Below are positions 9,909 to 20,225 of a stretch of DNA of 64,000 nt, piece by piece. Both the position numbers and the translations under genes were made by a program. How positions within the stretch are numbered: position 1 is the stretch's first letter; each line of letters opens with the position of its first letter. The stretch covers positions 1,750,537 to 1,814,536 of the forward strand of contig NZ_JH600070.1 of NCBI RefSeq assembly GCF_000245015.1. The letters run 5' to 3'. The notes below the pieces were generated by a model. That model ran no database searches, was not told the DNA's origin, and worked only from the letters and a program-made list of their open reading frames with translations. Source of the stretch: Beggiatoa alba B18LD (lineage in GTDB: Bacteria; Pseudomonadota; Gammaproteobacteria; Beggiatoales; Beggiatoaceae).

Positions 9909-10655
9909 TTATTGAACACCAACGCTTTCTTTTACTGGGCTTAAATTTGCCAACTGATACGCATCAACCCGTGCAGGCGGTAAATTATTCCAAACGATTT
10001 TTGCATTAACCCGTTTAAAATGATGCGGTAAATGTGCTGTACGTCCTGTTAAATCATACGTAAATTGCACAAATAATCCCCTGTTTTGCAAACAAATATC
10101 CACTTGTTTCAAAATACCATGTACAACATGTTGCGGTAAAGAACGCAAAGGCAAACCCGATACAATCGCATCGATAGGTTTATCTGTGCCTAATAAATCG
10201 CATAAATGCATTGCATCCCCTTCAATAATCTGTAATTCAGGGAAACGCTTACGTAAATACTCCGCTAAAACAGGAGAACGCTCTAAAACAATTAAACGGC
10301 TTGGGTGAATACCATGTTTTAACAAGGCTTCGGTCACTTTACCAGTGCCACCACCTAATTCCACTATTACGCCATCCCCTTGTAACGGAGTCATGCTTGC
10401 AAGTGCGCGTGATAAATGACGCGAGCTAGGACAAGCAGCCCCCATTGCACGGGGATTAACAAGGATTTCACGGGCAAATAAAAAGAAAGGCGATTGCAAT
10501 AACGGTGTGTTTTTTCTCGGTTGAGTAGAAACTATTTTTGCTTGCTTAGTCGTTCTTTTTCTATTCCGCGCAAAATTCGCCCGACCTGCATCAATCACTT
10601 TACTCACGGATTGATGAACGAGAGCTTGAGCTTGAGTTATTTTTCGCTGAATCAC
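9909..10655 (-). CDS. PmtA-like phospholipid N-methyltransferase
   Basis: 248-residue class I SAM-dependent methyltransferase. SAM-binding motif I is VELGGGTGKVT near residues 98-108, with the acidic end of strand beta 2 at LERSP. The segment FAREILVNPRAMGAACPSSRHLSRALA and the later VSGLPLRSLP are typical of phosphatidylethanolamine N-methyltransferases of the PmtA type, which make phosphatidylcholine. A basic N-terminal extension of about 50 residues could bind membrane. The start is a GTG at 10655 with AGAAGG about 10 bases upstream. The substrate is inferred from family resemblance; other lipid methyltransferases remain possible. Confidence 0.8.
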   Translation of the reverse strand: MIQRKITQAQALVHQSVSKVIDAGRANFARNRKRTTKQAKIVSTQPRKNTPLLQSPFFLFAREILVNPRAMGAACPSSRHLSRALASMTPLQGDGVIVELGGGTGKVTEALLKHGIHPSRLIVLERSPVLAEYLRKRFPELQIIEGDAMHLCDLLGTDKPIDAIVSGLPLRSLPQHVVHGILKQVDICLQNRGLFVQFTYDLTGRTAHLPHHFKRVNAKIVWNNLPPARVDAYQLANLSPVKESVGVQ

Positions 10656-10984
10656 GGGAAGTATTTCCTTCTAAATAAAAAGCCTGTTCACACATCAATC
10701 AAGATAGAAAAATATGTTTTACGCTAAACAGGCAGGGCAAACCTTGACAAAATTTGTCGTCATGAAATCGTCATTGTTTTGGTTTACACTGAGTAGGTTA
10801 TCTTTTTAAAATAAGTCTATTAAGCACACCAAAAAATTAGTTGTATAGCCTACTCCTACCCCTAAGTCACTTCAATCCCTTCTTGTGATTCAGCCTTATC
10901 CCCCTTATAGACAATCAATATTGTTTGATTCATTCAACTTAATTACCCTTGATTTCAAAAATCTCTTAACAAAGTCATTAAATT
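10656..10984. other. Divergent intergenic region, methyltransferase/MscK
   Basis: A 329-bp gap with no coding capacity. It holds an inverted repeat GCCTGTT / AACAGGC (about 10682-10730, long spacer) and a possible promoter for the channel gene, TTTACA at 10783 with TAAAAT at 10807 (18-base spacer). The promoter call is weak. Confidence 0.35.
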
Positions 10985-13900
10985 ATGATGCTTTATATCC
11001 GTCTTTGCCTATTCATTGGGATATGGTTGTTTAATGCTCATTGTCTTGCTGATACAAACGAGACTCCTACAACAACACCTACACCGACTCCCGCTTATTT
11101 ACCTGAACAAGCCTTAGAAGAACGTAAACAAGCCTTACAAACAGAAATCGATGCGTTACAAGCCATTCGCCAACAACTACAAACGCAACAAAATGAATGG
11201 AATACCATCAAAGACCATATTGCAACCCGTATCATCAGTGACCAAGAGAAACAAGATGCAGAATTAGCCCAGCAAGAAGCAAAATTATTGTTAGATAAAT
11301 ACAATATCGCGGTGCAAACCCTGAGCGATAATTTAAACAAACGCGAGACCGAACAGAAAAACCAACAAGCAAAATTAGATGCCTTATATCAGCAATCAGT
11401 TGATACAGAAGGACGTGCAGTTAAAAGTCAACACATTGCAGAACTCACCGACAATTTAGCGATACAAGCCGAAATCGTACAAATTACCAAAGCCCAGCTA
11501 GAAACTGCACAACAACATGCTGCCGTTGCCGAACAACTCGCTGACTTAAATACTCAACGCTTTTTAGCCATCAATAACCGTTATAACGCACAAAGCCAAC
11601 AACAACTTGCGTCACAAATTGAACAACATCAACAAGGTTATATTAGCCAAGCCAATGATATACAAAAACAATTAAATAGTTTGCAAGATGGGGGAAAGTC
11701 ATGGCAACGAGAATTTTTAAATGGGCGACTACAAACAATTGATGAGCAATCACAACAAGCTGTAAGACGTTTGCGTTTAGAACAAATCCGTGTTTCTCTC
11801 AAATATTGGACAGAATTAACGCAAGATTCCCCCATTAATTACAAAGAGGTCGCGTCGATTAATTCAATCCACAATGAATTAAATAATCTTCAGCATCAGT
11901 TACAACAAAAAATCAGCGTTTTTCAACAACAGCAAACCTTGCTACAAAAACGGGGCGAAGAACTCACAGGGCAAGAAAAACAGTTATATCAACAAACCAT
12001 TAAATTATTAAAACAAATTGAAAGCCATCTACAAGCAGATTTAGCCCTTTTACCCCCCTTACTCACACAAATAACGGAAACGAGCGATAAATTAGAAAAA
12101 TTTTATACGCAACAAGTTAAAACGACGTTATTAAAACGCCGAGTCTTACCAAATAGCTTGAACGAATGGGAACGATTAGCCAATGATTTCACAGAGATTC
12201 CTAGCGTATTTTGGCAACAATTAGAACTAACTTTATTAAATTTTAAACATACAGCCGAATCCATTCCCCAAACTCGTTGGAGCATGATAGGGCTAGGCGT
12301 TGCCATCTGGTTGATTTTATTCATTACACTTCGTCACTATCTCACTTACTTATTTTTACGGTTAGAAGCCATGGCAGAACACAGTTTTGCGGTAGATGGT
12401 TTTTTAACCCTGTTACGCCTGCTGGATAAAAATGCGTATAGCATTGCGTTTACAGGCTTATTTGCCCTTTTTATCTGGTTTGCACAACCCAATTTAACCA
12501 GTATTTTATTTGCATTTATCCTTATTTTTCCGTGGATTATTGTAAAAGTGCCCCTCAATTTGGCATGGCTGGTTTTATCAGAAAAAGATGAGATTCTCCC
12601 AAAATATCAACGGCTTTACCGTAATTTACGCTGGGTAATCATGGTGACAGGACTATTTATTGTTATCACTGCATTAGCACATCTGATTGAAATTAAAGAA
12701 GGTGCAACCATTTGGATAGACACACTATTCATGATATTTCTATCCATCATTGTGATTCCCGTTATGATGATTCGACGACAAATCTTATTGTTTTTAAAAG
12801 ATAAGATGACACTAAAAACCCACTGGCTACTCATTCTCCGCTTTGTCAGTTTAGTGATTCCACTCACCATTTTAACCGTCAGCTTTTTAGCCATCATAGG
12901 CTACATTAATCTTGGCTGGTACGTTGCTAAAACCTTAAGTATCCTAGGGTTAGTCTTAACAGGCTGGTTAATCGTACAAGGGGTTTTAGCCGATATTATC
13001 TACTTATGGAAAAATTACGCCCTCAAATACAGCCAAAATGGGCTATTGTGGACACAAGACATTATTCCCTTATTTCACCGCTTGTTAGGTATTGCATTAG
13101 CGGTTGTCGCATTAGCAAATTTCTTCTGGCTCAATGGCTGGCTCAATGACGTTGCCATGCAAGAAGGGCTACAACATTTTGCCAACTACAGCTTTTACCT
13201 GTTTGGTATTCCCATCAATATCAAAAATCTGATACTTGCAGGCGTGACACTCTGGTTTGTCTTCTGGTTTGGCGGTTGGATACGGCGCGTTACTTACCGC
13301 TGGATTTACATCAACATTATTGATTTAGGTGTACGCAATAGCCTTTCTGTATTCACTCAATACGTGATTTTACTCATCGGTCTTTTAATTGGCTTACAAC
13401 TGATGGGCATAGACCTAACCACATTTGCCGTATTTGCAGGCGCGTTAGGGGTTGGGGTTGGGTTAGGCTTACAAAATATCGCTAATAACTTCTTCAGTGG
13501 TATTTTGCTACTAATTGAAAGACCTTTGCGCACGGGCGATATTGTCAATATTGGCGGTAATTTTGAGGGAACAGTCACCAAATTAGGGATTCGCTCTATT
13601 ACGATTAAAACATGGGATAAACAAGATGTGATTGTCCCCAACTCACGTTTAATTGCCGAAGCCTTTATTAATTGGACACATAGCGACCACTTACTACGCC
13701 TCACGTTATATGTTGGTATTAGCTATGAAAATGACCCACATCAGGCAAAAAATTTAATTTTAGAACAAATTCGTAGCATTCCCTCGATTTTGACAGAACC
13801 CGCGCCGACCGTGACATTATGGGAATTTGCTGATTCAGCGGTTACTTTTCGCATTGATATTCACATCAATCTACAAACCAGCTCGACACTCACGACCCGC

Positions 13901-14017
13901 GACGCGCTGTTATTTGCCATCTGGGACGGCTTTAAAACCACAGGCATTACCATTCCTTATCCACAACATGATGTTTATATTAAGGCTTCGCCTGATTTAG
14001 CCAACATTAAACTTTAA
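10985..14017 (+). CDS. MscK/KefA-type mechanosensitive channel
   Basis: 1010 residues. It opens when membrane tension rises and releases solutes during osmotic downshock. Layout: signal peptide (1-23), Gln-rich coiled-coil periplasmic region (about 35-420), a block of about ten to eleven transmembrane helices (from about 428), then the MscS core from about residue 779: pore helix GALGVGVGLGLQNIANNFFSG, beta domain with ERPLRTGDIV and VIVPNSRLI, and the alpha-beta C-terminal domain to the end. This long form matches MscK/MscM rather than the small MscS. No strong ribosome site precedes the ATG. Confidence 0.92.
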   Translation: MMLYIRLCLFIGIWLFNAHCLADTNETPTTTPTPTPAYLPEQALEERKQALQTEIDALQAIRQQLQTQQNEWNTIKDHIATRIISDQEKQDAELAQQEAKLLLDKYNIAVQTLSDNLNKRETEQKNQQAKLDALYQQSVDTEGRAVKSQHIAELTDNLAIQAEIVQITKAQLETAQQHAAVAEQLADLNTQRFLAINNRYNAQSQQQLASQIEQHQQGYISQANDIQKQLNSLQDGGKSWQREFLNGRLQTIDEQSQQAVRRLRLEQIRVSLKYWTELTQDSPINYKEVASINSIHNELNNLQHQLQQKISVFQQQQTLLQKRGEELTGQEKQLYQQTIKLLKQIESHLQADLALLPPLLTQITETSDKLEKFYTQQVKTTLLKRRVLPNSLNEWERLANDFTEIPSVFWQQLELTLLNFKHTAESIPQTRWSMIGLGVAIWLILFITLRHYLTYLFLRLEAMAEHSFAVDGFLTLLRLLDKNAYSIAFTGLFALFIWFAQPNLTSILFAFILIFPWIIVKVPLNLAWLVLSEKDEILPKYQRLYRNLRWVIMVTGLFIVITALAHLIEIKEGATIWIDTLFMIFLSIIVIPVMMIRRQILLFLKDKMTLKTHWLLILRFVSLVIPLTILTVSFLAIIGYINLGWYVAKTLSILGLVLTGWLIVQGVLADIIYLWKNYALKYSQNGLLWTQDIIPLFHRLLGIALAVVALANFFWLNGWLNDVAMQEGLQHFANYSFYLFGIPINIKNLILAGVTLWFVFWFGGWIRRVTYRWIYINIIDLGVRNSLSVFTQYVILLIGLLIGLQLMGIDLTTFAVFAGALGVGVGLGLQNIANNFFSGILLLIERPLRTGDIVNIGGNFEGTVTKLGIRSITIKTWDKQDVIVPNSRLIAEAFINWTHSDHLLRLTLYVGISYENDPHQAKNLILEQIRSIPSILTEPAPTVTLWEFADSAVTFRIDIHINLQTSSTLTTRDALLFAIWDGFKTTGITIPYPQHDVYIKASPDLANIKL

Positions 14018-14133
14018 GCAGAAATTTTGGTAAGGGGTAAGCGATTCAGGACTGGCAGTCCTTGAGTTCGGGGGAAGATTTAAAACCTAAAAATAGCCTG
14101 AGTTCGGCGAGTTTTTTTAAAAAGACAACAACT

Positions 14134-14260
14134 TGTCTGAATCAGAATTCACAGAATTTTCAGAATTAGCAGAATTAAAAAGCATGATTCATCTTACTTT
14201 TTGGTTTAAGGGTTTTAAATTCCGCTAATTCTGTTAATTCTGAAAATCCTGATTCAGACA
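14134..14260. repeat. Palindromic repeat element, copy 3
   Basis: A 127-bp inverted repeat with ends TGTCTGAATCAGAATT and TCCTGATTCAGACA and an inner series of AGAATT words. It is preceded at about 14097-14133 by the companion half-element CTGAGTTCGGCGAG with AAAGACAACAACT, also found at 9420, 9610-9655 (inverted) and 25488. It separates the channel gene from the TPR gene. Confidence 0.75.
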
Positions 14261-14273
14261 ATTTTTTATCTTA

Positions 14274-15674
14274 TTATCCCTGACACGTCATCCCAAAGTC
14301 TTGCAAAATCGCTTCAATCTGTCCCGCTTCAGGAATACGCATTTTTCGCGCCGCTTGTAACGCCTGACAAAGTAATTGATTGGCTTCGGTTCGACGGGGT
14401 GGGGTCATGCGCATATATTGCTTTGCAATCTGCCATCGTGTAATCAATAGACTTCTTAAATCCCCTAATTGTTCATAAACAGGTATTTCTTCTTCTTGGC
14501 GTATTTGCAGAGCCACTTCTATATATCCTTGTGCTTGATAGACATCCGCAATATTCCCAAAACAGATTGCTCGTGAACGTATATCGCCTAAATGCTCATA
14601 AATGGGTATTTCCTCTTGCTGTCGTATTCGCAAAACTTCTTCTAGTTCTCCACGTAAATAAAGAATATCCGCAATTTTTCCTAAACAAACAGCCCGCGAC
14701 CGTATATCACCTAAATGTTCGTAGATAGGCATTTCTTCTTGTTGTTGTATTCGCAATGCTTCTTCTAGTTCTCCACGTAAATAAAGAATATCCGCAATTT
14801 TTCCCAAGCAAATCGCTAACTCTCGCATATCACCTAAACGTTTATAGACAGGCATTTCCTCTTGCTGTCGTATTCGCAAGACTTCTTCTAGTTCTCCACG
14901 AAAAAAAAGAATATCGGCAATTTTTCCCAAGCAAATAGTCTGCGCCCGCACATCGCCTGAGTGTTTATAGATAGGCATTTCTTCTTGCTGTCGTATTTGT
15001 AATGCCGCGTCGAATCTTCCTTGCATTTGATAGATATCTGCGATACATCCAAAACAGACTGCTCTTGACCATGCATTACCAAGCCGTTCATAAATAGGCA
15101 TTTCTTTCTGTAGTCGTATTTGCAATGCCGCTTCTAGTTTTCCTTGCTTTTGATAAATATCTGCGATTTGTCCTAAAGCCATTGCCCAATCATACTCACT
15201 ATTTAACCGCTCAAATGTGGGAATTACTTCTTGTTGCAAAATCTGCAATGCCTCGTCCAGTTCTCCTCTTACAAAAAGGATGTCGATCATTGCTTGCTGA
15301 CAAATTGCATATGATCTCTTATCGCCTAAACGCTGATAAATAGGTAACTGGATTTCTTGTCTAATTTGTAAAGCCTCATCTAGCCTACCTTGCCTAAAGC
15401 AAACATTCGCTATTTCTCCATAAGTAACAGCAATTTCAATTTCATCATTGAGTCTTTCAAATAAAGATAAAGCCTGTTGATAATAGGATTCTGTTTCTCG
15501 ATAGTTAGCCATTGCATAATGCAAATTGCCTATATTACGTAAAATGGAAGCTCTTTTATCTGGTTCTAATATTTCTGCTTGCAGAGAAGTGTGCAACGCG
15601 GTCAACCAGTTTTGTTTCTCTGTGAGACTTAAATTAATAATTTGTTCATCATCAAAATTTTCGTATTTATACAT
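14274..15674 (-). CDS. Tetratricopeptide-repeat protein with near-identical repeats
   Basis: 466 residues built from about nine tandem 40-residue TPR units after an 80-residue N-terminal part. The repeat consensus is ICLGKIADILYLRGELEEAL then RIRQQEEMPIYERLGD. The middle units are almost identical to each other, at DNA level too, which points to recent unit duplication. No signal peptide or enzyme domain is visible, so a cytoplasmic protein-binding scaffold is the likely role. The partner is unknown. Confidence 0.85.
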   Translation of the reverse strand: MYKYENFDDEQIINLSLTEKQNWLTALHTSLQAEILEPDKRASILRNIGNLHYAMANYRETESYYQQALSLFERLNDEIEIAVTYGEIANVCFRQGRLDEALQIRQEIQLPIYQRLGDKRSYAICQQAMIDILFVRGELDEALQILQQEVIPTFERLNSEYDWAMALGQIADIYQKQGKLEAALQIRLQKEMPIYERLGNAWSRAVCFGCIADIYQMQGRFDAALQIRQQEEMPIYKHSGDVRAQTICLGKIADILFFRGELEEVLRIRQQEEMPVYKRLGDMRELAICLGKIADILYLRGELEEALRIQQQEEMPIYEHLGDIRSRAVCLGKIADILYLRGELEEVLRIRQQEEIPIYEHLGDIRSRAICFGNIADVYQAQGYIEVALQIRQEEEIPVYEQLGDLRSLLITRWQIAKQYMRMTPPRRTEANQLLCQALQAARKMRIPEAGQIEAILQDFGMTCQG

Positions 15675-16013
15675 ATAGTTAGTCTCTCAGAGTATTTAAT
15701 CTATTCGTGAATCAATCCCTGTAGATATTAATAGACATTTGCTTTAAATAAAATTTGCTCAATTGCAAGACGGTTCATAATAAGGTATGTGCTTTTTTGA
15801 GTCAGTTTTACTTAAAAAAATTATAGTAAACTTTAGTATATTCAAAATTATATACAATGCTAATTATTAGGAATAATAATTGCTAAGTATAAAAAAACAT
15901 AATTTATTTTAGATTTGTTTAAAATCGTGGTAAAAAATAAGCGAGTGAGCGTCCGTTTAATGCCAATATTCCATGAGGAAGCGTGCCATTTTTCGCATGA
16001 TTGAAGGAGTTAT
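15675..16013. other. AT-rich divergent intergenic region
   Basis: A 339-bp gap between the divergent TPR gene and the sensor kinase gene. It is very AT-rich and must hold both promoters. I see no convincing operator, RNA gene or open frame. The only clear element is the AAGGAG ribosome site just before 16014. Confidence 0.35.
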
Positions 16014-17921
16014 ATGCGTGCTGTATTGATAGGATTATCCGCTTTTTTTTTGTGGTATTTTGGTAATACACCTGTTGTTAAAGCAGATAATGAAGCATTG
16101 GTAAATTCAACGGTTTTATCAGAAATTTCTCCACGAACATCGTTACAGATTGGCATTGTCGCAACGCATGGAAAAAAAATTGCGGAAACACAATGGCAAG
16201 CGACAATTACTTATTTAAATCAGAATTTGCGTGAATATCGGTTTAATTTGTTACCACTAATGCCTGATGAGGTTAATGGCGCAGTGATGTCGGGGCAGGT
16301 CGATTTTATTATTGCTGATCCTGCAACGTATGTGGCGTTAGAAGTGAGTTTTAATGCTCGCAGTATTGCAACCTTAAAATATTTACAACAGGGAAAAGCC
16401 TATCATCGTTTTGGTGCAGTGATTTTTCGTCGTTTAGACCGTATCGATTTAAAAGAGTTGCAGGATTTACAGGGTAAAACGTTTGCCATTAAGCAAGAGG
16501 ATAATTTTAGCTGGGATATTGTGCGCTGGGAGATGGGGCAATATGGCTTATTAGCAGGTCATTTAAAAAGTGTTTCCTCAATGGATTCAGATGAATCAGT
16601 AGTTCATGCGGTGTTAAATGGGGCTGTGGATGCGGGTGCTGTTAGTACTTACACTTTAGAGCACATGGCAGATACTCAGCGGATTGATTTAAAAAATGTG
16701 GTTTTATTGGCACAACAACCGTCTTTTCCTAATTTTCCCTTTCTTCGTAGTACGCAGTTATATCCTAATTGGACGTTTGCGACGTTTGAGCATATTCCTA
16801 TCGAGATAGGGGAAAAAGTCGCTTTTGCTTTATTATTAGTCCGTCCAGATTCTCCCGCCGCAAAAGCGGGGCTTTATTATGGCTGGACAATTCCTTCTAG
16901 CTATCAGCCCGTTCATACCGTTTTGCAACAATTGCGCTTACCGCCTTATCAGCAGTATGGCGAAATTAGTTTTGCGGAATTGTTGCAGCATTATTGGTTT
17001 TGGCTGTTGGTATTAGTGGGCGGGCTAGGGTTGGCTATTTATGCAAGTATTTATTTTAAATCGTTATATCAACGATTGAGCATTATGCAGCATGAGTTGA
17101 AAAAGGAGTTAAACGAGAGAAGACGCACAGAAATTGCTTGGTTAGAAGCAAAAGAACAGGCAGAAGCGGCAAATCAGGCAAAAAGCCAGTTTTTAGCCAA
17201 TATGAGCCATGAATTACGTACTCCGATGAATGCGATTATCGGTTATAGCGAAATTTTACAGGAAGAGTTAGAAGAGATTAATGAGGTTTCGTTATTGCCT
17301 GATTTAAAGAAAATTCATAGTGCTGCAAAGCATTTATTGGCGTTAATTAATGATATTTTAGATTTATCAAAAATCGAAGCAGGAAAAATGGATTTATATT
17401 TAGAACATTTTTCTGTGGAAAGTTTAATTCATGAAATTCTTGCAACTGTCCAACCCTTAATTAATAAAAATAACAATAAATTGGAAGTGCATACTGTTAA
17501 GTATTTAGGTACGATGTATGCAGATGTCACGAAAGTTCGGCAAAATTTGTTTAATTTGTTAAGTAACGCCTGTAAGTTTACTGAAAATGGGGTGGTCGCT
17601 TTATATGTCACTCGTGAAACAGTTGGCTTAACCGATTGGATGGTTTTTCGCATTTGTGATAGTGGTATCGGAATGACGGATGAGCAAATGAAAAAGCTTT
17701 TCAGTGCATTTACACAAGCGGATGCATCAACAACGCGGAAATATGGGGGGACAGGCTTAGGACTTGCTATTACAAAGCGTTTCTGTGAGATGATGGGGGG
17801 CGAGGTTCAAGTAGAAAGTAGAGTAGGATATGGTAGTACGTTTATTCTCAAACTACCTGCAATAGTCAGTGAAAAAAATACAAATTTGGTAGAAAATATG
17901 GCACTTAATGTGCAGACTTAG
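16014..17921 (+). CDS. Sensor histidine kinase with PhnD-like periplasmic binding domain
   Basis: 635 residues. A signal peptide (1-24) leads into a PhnD-like solute-binding domain (about 45-295: [24 protein letters not shown]), the fold that binds phosphonate, phosphite or phosphate in ABC transporters. One transmembrane helix follows (about 328-348), then a coiled coil, HisKA with phospho-acceptor His in [18 protein letters not shown] (about 400-415), and HATPase_c with N box [17 protein letters not shown] and the [11 protein letters not shown] box. There is no receiver of its own. Strong AAGGAG at the ATG. A receiver-only protein lies 180 bp downstream, so that is the likely phosphate acceptor. 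The ligand is inferred, not shown. Confidence 0.9.
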   Translation: MRAVLIGLSAFFLWYFGNTPVVKADNEALVNSTVLSEISPRTSLQIGIVATHGKKIAETQWQATITYLNQNLREYRFNLLPLMPDEVNGAVMSGQVDFIIADPATYVALEVSFNARSIATLKYLQQGKAYHRFGAVIFRRLDRIDLKELQDLQGKTFAIKQEDNFSWDIVRWEMGQYGLLAGHLKSVSSMDSDESVVHAVLNGAVDAGAVSTYTLEHMADTQRIDLKNVVLLAQQPSFPNFPFLRSTQLYPNWTFATFEHIPIEIGEKVAFALLLVRPDSPAAKAGLYYGWTIPSSYQPVHTVLQQLRLPPYQQYGEISFAELLQHYWFWLLVLVGGLGLAIYASIYFKSLYQRLSIMQHELKKELNERRRTEIAWLEAKEQAEAANQAKSQFLANMSHELRTPMNAIIGYSEILQEELEEINEVSLLPDLKKIHSAAKHLLALINDILDLSKIEAGKMDLYLEHFSVESLIHEILATVQPLINKNNNKLEVHTVKYLGTMYADVTKVRQNLFNLLSNACKFTENGVVALYVTRETVGLTDWMVFRICDSGIGMTDEQMKKLFSAFTQADASTTRKYGGTGLGLAITKRFCEMMGGEVQVESRVGYGSTFILKLPAIVSEKNTNLVENMALNVQT

Positions 17922-18100
17922 CAATGACTTTTGTGTGACTGAAAACAAGATTCAGGCGATTTCGTAAACTGACTGACTACTGACTGTTGGCATAAAGCGT
18001 TATACTTATAGTAAAGTCACCGCAATAGAATGCTTGAATCAAGACTGATTATAACCAATATACGCATGATCAGCTAAATATCTTTGTAAGGAGATCGTGA

Positions 18101-18484
18101 ATGCCTAAGATTTTGTTAGTAGAAGATAATGAAATGAATCGAGATATGTTATCCCGACGTTTAACCCGTAAAGGATTTGACGTTGTGATAGCAACAGATG
18201 GGGGGCAGGGTGTGGATATGGCACACAGTGAAAAACCTGATTTAATTCTCATGGATATGAGTTTGCCCGTTAAAGATGGTTGGACTGCAACAAAAGAGTT
18301 AAAAGCCGATGATTCAACAAAACAAATTCCTGTCATTGCATTAACTGCACATGCAATGTCAGGTGATAGGGAACAAGCGTTAGCGGCTGGTTGTGATGAC
18401 TATGATACAAAACCCATTGAATTGCCCCGTTTGTTGGGGAAAATCGAGTTGCTGTTAGGTACACCCACACCACCTAGTGCTTAA
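18101..18484 (+). CDS. Single-domain response regulator (CheY/DivK-like)
   Basis: 127 residues, one receiver domain and nothing else. Acidic pair Glu7/Asp8 (LLVEDNEMNRD), phospho-acceptor Asp in LILMDMSLPVKDG (about residue 51), Thr in IALTAHA and Lys in DTKPIEL are all present. With no output domain it must act by protein contact or as a phosphotransfer stage between the kinase upstream (16014) and the receiver-cyclase downstream (18552). ATG at 18101 with AAGGAG. Confidence 0.93.
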   Translation: MPKILLVEDNEMNRDMLSRRLTRKGFDVVIATDGGQGVDMAHSEKPDLILMDMSLPVKDGWTATKELKADDSTKQIPVIALTAHAMSGDREQALAAGCDDYDTKPIELPRLLGKIELLLGTPTPPSA

Positions 18485-18551
18485 TATTAAGTCACCTATC
18501 CCGTTGTTTGCTTCCGCTCCTTGTTAAGAGACCATAATTAAGAGTTCTAGT

Positions 18552-20189
18552 ATGAACGCCGCAGACGCGGGTCAACCCTTGCCAGCCCCGTCAGTAGAGG
18601 ATGCAACCAGTGTCAGTGATGTTGCATTGGTGGAAAGAGAGCGCAATTTTTTCTCACACACCAGTGCAATCATTTCTCTCACAAAGGACACTCTACAGTA
18701 CGCTGAAACGAATGCCGCTTATCAAACTGCGTTGCCTGACTTATATAAAATGCAGAGTGCGGCAGAGCAGTTATCCGCATTAATGATGCAGTTGTCAACG
18801 CAACGTACTGATGTAGATACTCCCATTTTAAATCCCGCTTTGTTCACATCAACCATGCGCCACGATTTGCGTACGCCAATTAATGCCTTAATTGGATATA
18901 GCGAAATGCTGGTTGAAGACTATTGTTCGACAGAAACGCCTGATATTTGTCAAGATTTAAATAAAATATTAACCAGCGCACGCCATTTATTAATCGTTAT
19001 TAATGAATTATCACACCTCATTCAAAATAATGAAGTTAATAAACCCGCTGAATCACTTCCTTCATTAAAAGGTAGCACGGCTATCGATGACGTGTTGCAT
19101 ACCATGCGCACAACCGTGCAACAGCCTGTTGAATTTGTTATGGGGGAAGCACGTTTATTAGTTGTCGATGATAAAGAAAGTAATCGCGATTTATTATCCC
19201 GCCGTTTAGACCGTCAAGGTTTTCACGTCGATATTGCAGAAAATGGCTTACAAGCCTTACAAAAAGTACAAGCATATCGATACGATCTTGTTTTATTAGA
19301 CATCATTATGCCCGAAATGAATGGCTTTCAAGTCCTAGCTGCCATTAAAAGCGACCCTGCGTTAAGACATTTACCCGTTATTATGATTTCTGCCCTAGAT
19401 GAAATTGACAGCGTTGTCCATTGTATTGAATTAGGTGCGGAGGATTATTTACAAAAACCGTTTAATCAAGTCATTCTAAATGCAAAGATTTCTGCAACAC
19501 TAGAACGTAAACGCTTACGCGATATGGAACAGGCTTATTTAGAACAAATTCAGCGCGAACAAGAAAAATCCGAGAAATTGTTGCTCAATATTTTACCCAA
19601 ACCGATTGCAGACTTATTAAAACGCGGTGTACAAACCATTGCAGATAGTTTTCCCGATGTTACTATTTTATTTTCAGATTTAGTCAAATTTACCGAATTA
19701 TCCGCGACTATTTCCCCTGTGGAACTCGTTGAAAACTTAAACGAAATTTTTCTATTATTTGATAGTTTAGCGGAACAACATGGCTTAGAAAAAATCAAAA
19801 CGATTGGTGATGCTTACATGCTTGTTGGCGGATTACCAACACCACGCGCAGACCATGTGGAAGCCGTTGCAAATATGGCATTAGAAATGATTAAAGCCAT
19901 TGAACTTCTCAATCGTCGGAATAAAGCCTGCTTTCAACTGCGCATTGGTATCCATACGGGCCCTGTTGTTGCGGGAGTCATTGGCAAAAATAAATTTAAC
20001 TATGACTTATGGGGCGATGCGGTCAATATGGCAAGTCGGATGGAATCACATGGCATTCCGGGGAAAATTCAAGTATCACTAGAAACTTATCAACGCATTA
20101 GACATCAATTTATTTTTGAAGAACGTGGGATTATTGACGTTAAAGGCAAGGGCGAAATGACGACGTATCTACTAGAAGGCAAATATTAA
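18552..20189 (+). CDS. HisKA-like + receiver + class III nucleotide cyclase
   Basis: 545 residues. Order: helical N-terminus, a HisKA-like segment with MRHDLRTPINALIGYSEML (about 108-130) but no HATPase domain, a complete receiver (VVDDKESNRD, phospho-Asp in LVLLDIIMPEMNG, Lys in LQKPFNQ, about 200-315), a coiled linker, and a class III cyclase (about 355-540). The cyclase keeps the two metal aspartates (ILFSDLVKF, TIGDAYM), and the Lys before TIGD suggests ATP as substrate and cAMP as product. Cyclase output should depend on receiver phosphorylation, with the 16014 kinase and 18101 regulator as likely inputs. Confidence 0.9.
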   Translation: MNAADAGQPLPAPSVEDATSVSDVALVERERNFFSHTSAIISLTKDTLQYAETNAAYQTALPDLYKMQSAAEQLSALMMQLSTQRTDVDTPILNPALFTSTMRHDLRTPINALIGYSEMLVEDYCSTETPDICQDLNKILTSARHLLIVINELSHLIQNNEVNKPAESLPSLKGSTAIDDVLHTMRTTVQQPVEFVMGEARLLVVDDKESNRDLLSRRLDRQGFHVDIAENGLQALQKVQAYRYDLVLLDIIMPEMNGFQVLAAIKSDPALRHLPVIMISALDEIDSVVHCIELGAEDYLQKPFNQVILNAKISATLERKRLRDMEQAYLEQIQREQEKSEKLLLNILPKPIADLLKRGVQTIADSFPDVTILFSDLVKFTELSATISPVELVENLNEIFLLFDSLAEQHGLEKIKTIGDAYMLVGGLPTPRADHVEAVANMALEMIKAIELLNRRNKACFQLRIGIHTGPVVAGVIGKNKFNYDLWGDAVNMASRMESHGIPGKIQVSLETYQRIRHQFIFEERGIIDVKGKGEMTTYLLEGKY

Positions 20190-20218
20190 CGTTATGTATC
20201 AAAAATCAATACATAACG
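20190..20218. terminator. Hairpin between convergent genes
   Basis: CGTTATGTAT (20190-20199) pairs with ATACATAACG (20209-20218), a perfect 10-bp stem, in the 36-bp space between the convergent cyclase and HupH genes. The T-run is weak, so it is only a probable terminator. Confidence 0.5.
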
Positions 20219-20225
20219 CATTTAA

